Source: Apostichopus japonicus
Taxonomy: Eukaryota > Echinodermata > Holothuroidea > Aspidochirotida > Stichopodidae
DNA: 64,000 nt
NCBI RefSeq assembly: GCF_037975245.1
Contig: NC_092580.1
Span: 17,000,001 to 17,064,000 of the forward strand
Direction: 5' to 3'
A program made the position numbers and the translations under genes. Position 1 is the first letter of the stretch, and every line of letters begins with the position of its first letter. Shown here piece by piece: positions 36,438-48,500 of this stretch. The notes beneath the pieces are model-generated. The model made no database searches, was not told where the DNA came from, and saw nothing but the letters and a program-made list of their open reading frames with translations.

Positions 36438-37178
36438 GTCACAAGTTTGGACAGTCCTCCCTAATTCTGGATGGAATTTACATTTGAACTTTTGGCCAAC
36501 GTTGCTGTGTCTCCCTTCCAGTCCCTTCACACACAAACACACTCTCCTCTCCATATCTGTATTTCCTGGCACCATTGTCAGGCAATCCTGTGTGAAATGC
36601 CCCATTGAGGCGAAGACATTACTGCAATGTTTCTCAAAGGTGTGGGTTAACCATAAAATATCTTATATTTACTCATGTTACAATACCCCACGGCCTCCAT
36701 ACACCCCCCCCCCCCCCCACTTTCAACCTATCACCCACAGGGTTCGTTTCATTAACACCTCGTAGTGGTCTAATTGGTCCTGCTGGGTGATATTGTTGTC
36801 CCTTTATTAGTCCCCATTATGAACAATACTAATTGTTAAAGGGGAACTTTCTTTAGTACATTTGTTTACCCTGATGACATCACATATCATGTGGTTGAAG
36901 ACACTTTGACTTGAGTATGTTTTGAAACAAGTCATTGCAAAATAATCATAACTAATTACAAACAAAAATAATAAGAACGGGTTTGTATGTAGACGTTTGA
37001 AATTATTTCCCTGTAATCTAAAGTGTCATATCGTGGTTCAGGGTAGGTCATGCTGAGGTATGAAGGTATCTCAATGCAGGTCCAAAACTAGATCCACTAA
37101 TGAAAATTGCCTTTCCAGTAATAAAGGCATGGATAACTGCTCAAATGTTGAGTGTTATAATTTGAGATTAGGCATATT

Positions 37179-37729
37179 CAGACCTGTCAACTCTCCCGGT
37201 TTTACCAGGAGACTCCCGGTTTTTACCCAAATCTCCCGGCCTCCCGGTTTCATATTCTATTCTCCCGGTTTTTTAATGTTTCATCACTTGCGACATTTCT
37301 GAAAATAGCCAACAATTTGTCCTATGAGCAAGTAATTCCCCACAGTAATGCTGAACAGGAAAGGCTATTTAGTGTATTTCGCAAGAACAAGACAGACAGT
37401 CGGTTAAGTCTCAAGCTTGATGGGACTCTATTTAGCATACTAGCCATGTAGTCACAGTACCCATAAAGTCCACTGTTCCCTGTTTCAAATGGAAGCATAC
37501 TAAAGAAACCATGTAGAAAGCGAAGCAAGCTGCTGTAAACTACAACAAGAAACACTGATTTGATGATTCTCTCACTGTACTGCATAAGTAGACTATACTT
37601 ATTTAGGAGTATTTATATCACATCAGTTGAAAATTACCAACCTCCCTATTTTCACCTTGTTCTCCCTATTTTTTGGCCCAGAAAAATGTTATTCTCCCTA
37701 TTCTGGGGTCAAACAGGTTGACAGGTCTG
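37179..37729 (+). mobile_element. Second hAT-family element, 551 bases, internally deleted
   Basis: Ends cagacctgtcaac (left) and gttgacaggtctg (right) are inverted repeats, flanked by a direct CATATT (37173-37178 and 37730-37735). Short ctcccggttttt repeats follow the left end and ctccctatttt repeats precede the right end. The middle holds a hAT transposase remnant. Confidence 0.85.
37317..37451 (+). pseudogene. hAT transposase C-terminal remnant
   Basis: It reads SYEQVIPHSNAEQERLFSVF then RKNKTDSRLSLKLDGTLFSI, followed by a stop. This is the SNAEQERLFS version of the hAT dimerisation motif, a different hAT lineage from the copy at 35670. The rest of the transposase is absent. Confidence 0.8.
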
Positions 37730-38289
37730 CATATTAAAAAAAAACACTAGATATCAACTGTTTGGTTATTATTAAAGCCTTAAGTTGAATTTGAAAACAA
37801 TGGACGAGTGACTGCATTTCCAAGAAATTGGTGCTTTTTACACCTCAAAAGGGTTCCAAAGCCAGGATGGGTCCCAGCTGACTGTAATGTCAGAGCCCCA
37901 ATTTGTATTCATTTCTTTTACGTATATGAAAGTGAGAATATCTTATACATCACATTTTATAGTTGGACCCCCCCCCTTTTTTTATTTGTACTTATAATAT
38001 ATACTGTAAAATTAAAGTGATGATCCATGATTGTCTGTATTGACTATGTTTTGTATGACCAACTTAATCTAAATATAAAGGAGGGTTTTATGATGAGTTT
38101 GCTTTACCAGAAACCACTGTTTTGCATTTCACAGAGTACACACCTTCAAAGAATTGTTTCTAGCATTTTAAGTAGCAATCGTACAATCGAGTCCCTGTAT
38201 ATGAAATTATGACATTAATAACTTACTGATGGAATATATGCCACGATGTGAAAGTTATGCACAGACTCCGGGAAAGTACCTAACAGTCT

Positions 38290-38400
38290 TTGTGATTGGC
38301 TGTCGTTCGGTTGCGATGACGCTAAGCATGCGCAGGAGTGTCAATTCTGGGGGTTTCACCTCTCGCTAGTGCTGTTGAATCCTCTGCGGAGGAAGAGTAA
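38290..38400 (+). promoter_or_regulatory. Candidate promoter of the C12orf56-like gene (CCAAT box and NRF1-type site)
   Basis: An inverted CCAAT box (gattgg, 38294-38299) lies 27 bases before gcatgcgcag (38326-38335), an NRF1 core, in locally CpG-richer DNA. It is about 1 kb upstream of the start codon. A noncoding first exon spliced to an acceptor near 39244 (tttacttgcag) would fit. Inferred, not shown. Confidence 0.45.
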
Positions 38401-39335
38401 GAACAACCAGGGGTGTTGTTTATACTGGTTGTTGGGAAACAGCCTAACCGCAAAGCAACCGTACTTGGATTAATACAAAGTATGTCGTGTAGGTATGGAT
38501 GGTAGTGTTCTCTCCTCAAGAACTTGGAAAGGTGTTGTCATCGATTGATTTAGAAATAGACATGAAATCCAAAAAGGAGGACTAGCGTGCTCAGCGAAAA
38601 CTGCCTAACGTTATGTGTTAATATATTAGTCTTGTCGTTGTGTGAACGAAGTATTAAGTGGATCAAGAATACTGGATTACAGTAAAGACAACTAGCATTA
38701 GCAAAGCATTCGACGTTAAATTCATGTTCGGTATCAATGGTTCATGAACTGCTTATGTTTACGACAGTGGAAGCAGACTTCTTGCGAGGACAGTAATCTT
38801 GGTTAAGTGCTTGTTTTGTTACAGCTTCATGGTCTCATATCTTAACACCCAGTTGACGTTTGGATTTCAGTTGTTGCCCATAGCAGCATCGGTGCCTCAT
38901 TATATAAAACTGCTTGCTGGAATTACGAAGACAAACAATTAGTGAGGTAATCGACAATTGTGACCAGTGACAACAGACATTAGCTAGCAGCCTGAAGAAG
39001 TCTTCAATGTTGCCGTCAACCATTATCAACTATCTAGATCTGTATTCTACTACAACTAAAATACAAGTGTAAACAACTATTGCATTTGTGCAGACCATTA
39101 ACTACATGACGTTAGGCATAATTATGGAAATGAGTACACCACAGCTTATCCTATGCAAGTATACATTCTTACCTGTACAACAGGTTATGGCTGTAATGCA
39201 ATAATACAGAAAGATGTTTTGATTTTATGCCATTTTACTTGCAGGAATGTCCCTCTAGTTTGTCTAATAACCTCAGAAAATTGTTATGCTTGGTAGACAG
39301 ACATCAAGATATGACCAAGCCATTTATTAGTTTGC

Positions 39336-39590
39336 ATGGCGAACAGTAGTTCAGACATCCTCACAAAACGAAATGCAAAACTTGAGAGTTTCTTAAAGCT
39401 TAACTTGAGCCAGCATGTTTTAGAAAGGATAAGAGCATATGAATCTTGCATTGTAAACTTTAGGAAGGAAAAACGAGCATTCAAGTATGTGATTTTGTCT
39501 GACGAGAGACTTTACCTTACTGAAAATCCACCAAAGTCAATTGGAGAGGAAGATGCTGTACATTTGGAAGATATTATCTCAATTAACTTG
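39336..39590 (+). CDS. C12orf56: C12orf56 exon 1 (residues 1-85)
   Basis: Start ATG in tgcATGG, with an upstream in-frame stop at 39312-39314; donor GTGAGT, phase 0. It holds KRNAKLESFLKLNL, RAYESC and KYVILSDERLYLTENPP, the family signature as I know it. The 5' UTR probably begins at an acceptor near 39244. Confidence 0.9.
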
Positions 39591-42500
39591 GTGAGTTTCC
39601 TTTTTTTTATGTTTCATTCAGTAGCAAGTGAACGGGGGCTGTGTCATTCCACCATCGGTATTTTCCGCCATAGAAAATGTGTCTCTCCGCCATAGAATAA
39701 GTGCCATTCGGCCATATGTTACCACCAGGCGGTAAAGCACTTTTTGTATGGTGGAAAGAGCACATTATTGCGGGTTCATTGATCCCTAACATGATCACTG
39801 TATATATAAAAAGCTTCGCTTCACTTACCTAGGCCCGCAAAATTGGGCATTTAAATCGACATGTATCAGAATCAGACTTTATAATAAACAATCAGCCTTA
39901 TTTAATTCAATTGATGCAATCAACTATTATATATTTGAAGACAGCTATATAGTATCGACTCTTACGAACTAACAATTTAAACTATTCAATCAACCGGTAC
40001 ATTAAAGAGTGTATCAATTCCCCAATCTTGTATTAACTACAATTCAGTCTATCCTATCCAGCGAACCTTCACATTTGAAGACAGTGTACCTATCCTTCCA
40101 CGCAATTCAAAGAAAGTTTCAACGATATATTCCTACACCACGGTAAAATTCTTTCCTAAAATGTACCTTTCCCTCGTAGGTTTCGAGCCTTGATCACCCT
40201 AGATCCGATATGAAATACTCTTCTCACCCCTGCCTCCTCTTGCCCCAAATGGTCACATCCCTGGGAGAGGCTTAAATCCAAATTCCAATTAGCTCTGTAC
40301 CATCTGTGTAACAGTTACTGTAACTGGGGGCCAAGGAGCAACCATTTGCTGGGGATGGGAGCATTTATTCTCACTATGGGCTGCTTCTATATAGTGAGGA
40401 TACTCTTAACACCTGATCAGGATCAGATCCCCTGATGTTATCAGATAATCATCTCTCCATGGGGTACATACTAATTGCATTGATCCGGGCGCATTCCCCT
40501 ATTCACTGGATGTTGCTATAAGAAAAAAATTGGATTGGAAATGTACCTGTCATGTGCAGCTGTGGATTGCATAGTATGTATACTCAAAACATTCATTGTC
40601 ATGGTGGCATCTATAGCCTTAGGGTGACAATACTATGCTATGTACTGCCCACACACTCAAGCTACATAGGAATTAGCACATGCATGTTACAGGACTGCAA
40701 TTTCACGCGAGAATGCATGTGACGTAATGCGGTCACCGGATATCTCGGGTCACTGTTGAACTGCGGGAGTGTTTACATTGCAAAATAGATCTCGATGACC
40801 GGATCAGATCCTGGTCTCTGTCAGCATCAAAATAGGAGGATCAGATTAGAATCTAAACTGCGTTTAAACTACAGCCATGATCTTGACGTCAGGATCGGAT
40901 CCTGACGTCGAGATTTGATCCGGATCTAGTGTAAAGCACCCTAAACAGTAGAATTAACCAACTCTTAAACAATTAAATATATATCATAATAAGTAGCATA
41001 TGATCTTCCTGGAGAAAGACAATGACTTACGAGCCCTCCCTGTCGTTCATGCCCCCCTCTTAACCCCCGGCCTGGGATTACGCCAGTATTGTATTGTTCA
41101 TCAGAATTCAGGAACACAGATCAGTTTATTGATCTGCTGAAGCATTAATGGATGTAGATTTGAATAGCAGTCTTCCGAATGTGCATGCATGCACAGACAA
41201 CCTTGTGCTGTTTCGAATGGTTCAAACACAACATCTTTTCACTAAACCAATAGTTACGTACACCTGTTGACAGAACTGTCAAATTCTCACATGTTTGATG
41301 TCATTATCTTCCCGTCCCGGTCATATTATATATATACATGATCAATGCAGTTTAGAAAGTGGTTGGAATTAAATTAGGCGTTCTGTTTGTGTTTGACACG
41401 TACACCACCATAGCATTTTAAGGCCACCAAATTTAATTTACTTTGTCACCTGTCAATTTCAGTCTGTTTTCACTGTATCACTGCATAGAGTAAATGAGCT
41501 TTGAATGAAAATTGATGAAATTTTGGTGATGAATGTTTATCATCTGCTGTACAGGTGCAGGTACTTTTTACACTTTCTATGTTGTCCACAATGATGTGGT
41601 ACTATGTATACGTAATCTGTATAGACAGCTCAGTCATTATACTGCAATGTTTAAAGGGTGTGAACAGTGGCGGAGCTAGGGGTATTGGTCAGGAGGGGCG
41701 AGAATGGTCTGTAGGGGCGCTTTCGACACTATCTAAGCGGAGCGCCACCACAGGTTGGCGCGTAGCGTACAGAAATTTGTTGAGTAAAGATACTCCCTAG
41801 ATCGCCGGAAATGACCCTTTCTGGGCCTTGCTAATTTGCAGACGAACGAAGAATAAATAGGTGTCATCGCCAACAAAATGTGACAAATGTCGATAGGTAG
41901 ATGAGAGCGCAATAAAAAAGTCAATAATCGCGAATAAGTAAAAAGTGGTAAAGAACTGAAAAGGGCGCCAGCAGTCCATTTGAGTCCATCAGGGGGGGCA
42001 TCCGCCCCCCTGACTGTATGGACGCTCCGCCACTGGGTGTGAAGGCTCGCGCAAAAAGAAACGTCTAATGCCGGTAATCTGACCTAGTTTCGAATGAGGT
42101 GTAACAGAAGTGTTAGACACCACCATCGATCCCAGAAAATACAAACACAGCTTGATAACGTCGGTAGTTAGACACTAGTGTAGTCAGTACATACAGCTGC
42201 GGTCAATACCCACAACACAGTGTACCAACGATACAGCGATGGACATCTCAGGTCCAGCTAAAGATAACAAGGTATCACGTTTCATTACTGTCTGCGTTTT
42301 GTAGCGACACAAACAAAACATCACTTGCAAGCAACAGAAAGTTAACTTTTTCAGATGGCCGCACACGGTTTGGGGCGAGTCTTCAATGCCATTAAGCACA
42401 AGTTGATTGTACAATACAGTAAGGCCCAATTATTTCTTTCTGAAGCCATGTAGCTGTGGATTCCACTATAAATGTAAACTTTTGAAAGAAATATTGCATA

Positions 42501-45500
42501 ATTATCACAGAGGCTGTAGTGGATTTTATTTAAATAGAAAAACAATAAACAACTATCAGTAGGTCTCTTTATGAAGCATGATGATGTACAGTAATGTGCA
42601 CATCTTAATTGCCTGTTTGCAGCCTACAGTAGCATAATTAAATTGCAAAGTGTATTCATTTCATAAAAGACGTACACGCTGCGAATTTTGTCGTCACTCT
42701 TTGGCAGTTGATGCAGGATGAAATTTTAGTTTTAAAGGAATATTTTAGTGAAAAATGGGATCAAGTCCTTCCGGTCACATAATTTTTTTGGTTTTGTATC
42801 ACCCTAAGCCAACTGCCCTGTCATGAAATTTAGTTTCTGTGATAGAATGCTTGAAATGTTGGCCCGTCCTGCCAGAAAATTTGAATCTACGTTACTCTGA
42901 CTTAAGTCGTGATGTGACAACAGTGCAGCACATTGGTCAGACTCGATCAGATCTCACTCTAAACTAATTGGCCTTGATACAATAAACAGGAATGTGTACA
43001 GACGTTGTGTACCGCTGTGATTCAAAAAATCTCTCAAATTACAAATATCTGAACAACATATTATGAAGAAGAACTAGTTATGGAATTCTGGAATTTTTTA
43101 ACTCTCCAAAATATTGAGCTAACAGTGTATAGCTTGCTCATGAATATTGCCCCTGCAGCGCCCGAAATGTTCCAAGTGCCGCGATGACGTCACCGTCACT
43201 CATCGTTCTTCACTGTTCAAAAACTAAATGATTATGTTGGAGCGAAGTTCAAAAATTCACTGAATCATAGGATGAAAATCCCTGAACTAGGACAGCTGTG
43301 GCGATGGAAAATTTGTGGAGTGTTTTTTTTCATATACCCAATAGACTGCCACTAAAAGATTCCATTAAAGTCATTTGTGCTTGCATGTCCTTATATAACA
43401 ATTCAGTCTTGTTGGACTTTGCATGATTTACAATATGTACAGTATGTAGCTGTTTCCTAATAGGTCAGAATGTACAAGTTTTGAATGAATTATGTTACAT
43501 AGTACTTTGTATTATTGACATTCCATATATGTATTCTGATGCTAATTAGTCATTAGAATATTCATGAGTGCAATTGGTCAAGTTGAATGGAAAATTACCA
43601 CTACTTTCTGTACAGTACGTTGTATGCTTGTGCTGCAGGAGGAGCAAATGTGTGTTTAATCAGGACTGCTGTTGGAAGGATTTGATTTGATTTGATTTAT
43701 TGGATTTTCCACAGATAATAAATATACATGTGGTGGGAAGTCAAAAACAGGCTTAACAAGGTAAAGGACTCCCAAGAAAGTCTAAGAAAAATATACATAA
43801 ATGAAAATATAATTAATGTCTTAATAAGGAATAATAACATACAATATAAACGATGTATGCAGATGATAATGCAGACTGCCAAGGAGTGCTGATCAATACC
43901 TTCTCATTTAACTGCACTGTCGAAAGTCCAAATTTCTTCTTTAAAATTTAGTTACTTTTTTTCTAATCCAATAAATCATATTGGCTTTAAGAACCTTGGT
44001 CTAAGCTTCATACCAACATTGCTCTTCATTGAAAGAGTGTACATTAAAAGAAGGACTTCAATTTGTACAGTACACTTGCCTGGATAATGTCACTTTAATC
44101 CTTTAGTCTTACCATTAAGGCATGAAATTCACAATTAGGCTTAACGAAACATGATTTCATGTTGTAGATTTAATCCCCAAATGATGCATAAACTTAACAG
44201 CTTTAATGTATGTGTTGTTATTATATATGAAATAATCCACCTACTGTAGATCTGTAATAATCCACCTCTGTCATCTCTCCCATTGAGTCTGCCTCTGAGC
44301 ATGTAAAAAACAAAATCTCATTTAATAAGAAAAGCTTCTTGAGGGAATTTGTTGCATTGTTTGCAAACCTAAATTTCATAATAATGTGGTTGGCATTAAC
44401 AGTAACATTAGAATATGACATGGTAATCTTTCCCTTGCTACCATTAGGTTGGGCAATTCATCTTTAATTTGTTGACGAGATACATTACAATTTAAAACTC
44501 CCTGTCTAATTTTCTTTCCCGTCCAAGTACAAAGCTTTTCATTTCAGCTCAGTCAAAAGTGATCTATAGGGAAACACTTTAAAGTAGTACTGTTTTATTT
44601 CAAAATGATTCCTGAAGAACGAAAATGGAAACCTGTTACCAGATATATGTGAACGATGGTTAACTTTACATTATTCAGAAGGAAAAATGATGTTGTTGGC
44701 CCTGGGGGTTCAATGGGGCGAAGATCCATAAGCTAAGAGGGTATAGGTTAGGTAAATTAGAACTTTCATAGTAGAGTTCAGACAGACTGAGATGATGGGT
44801 GTTGGCTCAGGGGGTTCAATAGGGGCGAAGACCCGACAGCTAAGAGGGTATTAGCTAGGTAGATCAGAACTTTAATAGAAGAGTTGAGAAAGACAGAGAT
44901 GATGGTGTTGGCCCAGGGGGTTCAATAGGGGCGAAGACCCGATGTTGCTAAGAGGATATAGGCTAGGTAGATCAGAACTTTAATAGTATAGTTTAGACAG
45001 ACAAGTTTCATCGCTTGTAAATATCCAAACCAAGAAGTTTGGGATTTTATCTGTCACTGCAAGTTGTAATTACTGAATTTCCTTGCACAATTATACCAGT
45101 CTTCAGTATTAACCCCATCTGTAATATATGAACATACTGTATGCTAAGAAGGAAGAAACAATGATGACATTGAAATCCAGAGCATAGCTAGACTATTTAC
45201 ATGGGGGGGGGGGGAGGCTAAAGCTTTTCAAGGGGGGATGTCAACCTCTTTTCTAAAACAAAACACTTTTATGACTTTTTTTTTTTTGGAGGGGGACCAT
45301 ACAAATCGTCCCTTGTTTCGCGTACTGACGAATGTTAGAAAGTTATTTATCACGATCCAAATCAATTCACTGCTTTGCAACTGAATGTTTGATCACAAAT
45401 AATACCTTTTAAGCAGTATCTATAGATTTATGTTACAGAAAACAAATTATAGTTTATAGACGTTTGAAATTTAAAGGATGTAGAACAATTTTAAGGGCAT

Positions 45501-48500
45501 ATAAATGTTTTAAAAACATTCGTCACTACGTAAAACAAAATAAAATAATTTGCATATTCGTCAGTGCGTGAAACAAGGGACGAAATGTTTGGGTGACCTA
45601 GGCATCCCCTCCCTCCTGGAAATATTTTGTGGCGTGAGTGAGTAGCAAACATGTATATACCTGTACATTTTGTGGCAATACTGAAGTCACTCACAGCACT
45701 GTCATATCAAGCCTACAATTCCTGTCTGTTCCTGTTTTGATACTGTGTCAGTCTGTGTGTTATATCCAAAGTTTTGATATTTCTGTTGCTCATTGAAGTA
45801 ACATGCTAATCAGTTTAAGTAAGTTTGGAGACTATTGAATAGAGATCTCTGTAATTTCTGGCAGCATTATTTGATGAGCTGTATAAAGCTGAACATAGTT
45901 GGTTTGTAACTTTGAATTATTTGTGATACTAAGTCATGTAGTAGTGACACACATGCATTTTGTGCCCACCCCAGGACTAATACATTATGGTCACACTCGT
46001 TAATGGCTGCACCCTTACTGTAAAAGTCGACTTCAGTGTACGCTAATACAGAAAATGTTGTGCCTGGCACACCAAATGTAAAATTCTCTTTGAAAAACTT
46101 TTGCCTTTTCTTGACTGACACATGTATTCGATAGGTACTTTATGATATAAACAGTAGTGTACCAGCTGGCAATGTGTGTGTGTATATAGACCTTGTCCAT
46201 GTTGACTTATTGATTTAACTCTGCTCATGGATTCTTTACAAAAAGGTTAATTCCTGTGCAAAACAAGCACCTCATTAGAAAAATGTGATTGTATGGAACC
46301 AGCTGTTAATTAAAGCCATGCAGGTGATTAAAAACAGTCATAACAGGTTTCATGTGTGTTGATTATGGAATGCATAATCTGTCTTTAATGCCAAACCAAT
46401 ACAGGTAATACATTATACATAACTATAATACATAACAATACAGGTAACACATAATACATAAACAATACAGGTAATATATAATACATAACAATACAGGTAA
46501 CACATAATACATAAACAATACAGGTAATATATAATACATAACAATACAGGTAATACTATAATACATAACAATACAGGTAATATATAATACATTTACATAA
46601 TAATACAGGTTTACAATACATTTACATAACAATACAGGTAATATATAATACATAACAATACAGGTAATATATAATACATAACAATACAGGTAATATATAA
46701 TACATAACAATACAGGTAATATATAATACATTTACATAATAATACAGGTTTACAATACATTTACATAACAATACAGGTAATACTATAATACAACAAAACA
46801 GGTAACACATAATTCATAAACAATACAGATAATACATAACAATACAGGTAATATATAATACATTTACATAATAATACAGGTTTACAATACATTTACATAA
46901 TAATACAGGTTTACAATACATTTACATAACAATACAGGTTGTATACATACATGTACAATACAAGTTATATCATACATAACAATACAGGTTAATACATAGC
47001 AATACAGGTAATTACTGTACGCATCTTGGATAGTCATCTTAAAACGATTTCAATTAGCAGAGAAAAAGTATTAATTTTTTGAGTTTCTTGAATGATAATA
47101 TAATAAAAGTTTAAAGTATTGGACCAACAAAATTTCATTTTATCTCTTGAACAGAATCATTAATTCCTTGCCCATAAAATGTTTAATTTGGTGAAAACTT
47201 CTCAGTGAGTGTGTAATTAGTGAACTACAGTGGTAATCAATACTTGAAGTAATAATTCGGTGAAAGTAAAATTGGCAAAATTTATTGACCAAGTGGAAAA
47301 TGAGCGTTTTTTTATCAAAGCAAAAAGTGCCATTTTTGAAAGGAACAGTGCACATTGTTAAAATATAGTGTACCTTTCACATACAGTAAAGTGCTTGTTA
47401 CGTACATAGTTGTTTTATCTGGAGTGCTGCATAGATTCAAGTTGTCACATGAGAGAATAAATATTATAGTGCCTCTGACAATATATATATATATATATAT
47501 ATACAGGTGCAAAGTACTGTAAGCTGTACAATATAGCTAAATATTTAAATCTCTTGCCAGTGCAATTTATTGCTTGAGGATGGCTCTGTGTAAACAGTAA
47601 TAAACACAGTGTGATTCATCCCCTTGGGCACAAGAAAGAGATTATAAAGAAGTTACTTTTTATTGATTATAAATAGCAGTATTGCAGCTTGTTAAAGGCC
47701 AGCCTGAAGGCAACAATGCCAGTATTGATCTCTCTGTTACCTTGCTCCTTCTTAAGAAAGAAAGAGAAAAAAACTAATAAATAAACCAGTTGGTTTTCTA
47801 TTCGTGTTTAGCACGGAGTGATGTATGCAAGTGACGTATATTGCTGCCCCGTGTTGGAAACCTGCAGTGACATATATTTGGATGGAAATATTAGGTATAG
47901 CTGGATACATATATGGAATTAACTTAAATAATCAATAGACTGCAATATTATATATTATATCATATATATTGATGCCGCATACAGTACTCTGTATAGTAGT
48001 GGGATTGTGTATATTGCAGCACTGGGAGATATAAAGTATTGATTTTGCATTTTGCTGGTTCCCAAGAAATTTACAAATGATTATTGATCAAAATCTGCAA
48101 GAAAGTTAGGCACGCTCCTCGCTTTGCTTCTCTCAAAATGATCTTGACTTTAATAGAAAGTATATTAGTATCGATGCAACTTTGATTCTGACAAATTATG
48201 CTTCCTCAGGAAAATATTGTTATGATATAGTGTCAGTGGCGTAGGAAGGTACTTTTGAGGGGGGGGGGGGGCTGAAGACTGATGGCCGGCCTGGGGCAGG
48301 GGTCTAAGGGGAGGGGGTGATTTTTTTTGCATTTCCAAGTGGCCTCAGATGCAATTTGGTGAATATAGCACACTTCAACACCCACTCCATTTTGTAAATA
48401 ATTTTGCATTTTCACCTGGCCTAAGATGCAATTTGGTGCTCCAAATGAGATTTTTTTTCTCATTTGGAAATGAAAAAGCGGTTTTCTGACTTGCGAAGCG

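Noticed and set aside
36354-36765. Open frames rich in Gly or Pro on both strands
   Set aside because: Produced by the G/C runs of hAT ends and nearby C-runs, with no domain.
36640-36790. Another hAT-like end (tttctcaaaggtgtgg)
   Set aside because: The phrase resembles hAT termini, but no inverted partner or target duplication was found.
46423-46810. Long minus-strand open frames rich in Tyr, Ile, Cys and Val
   Set aside because: They translate the AT-rich minisatellite. The repeat unit simply lacks stops in that frame.
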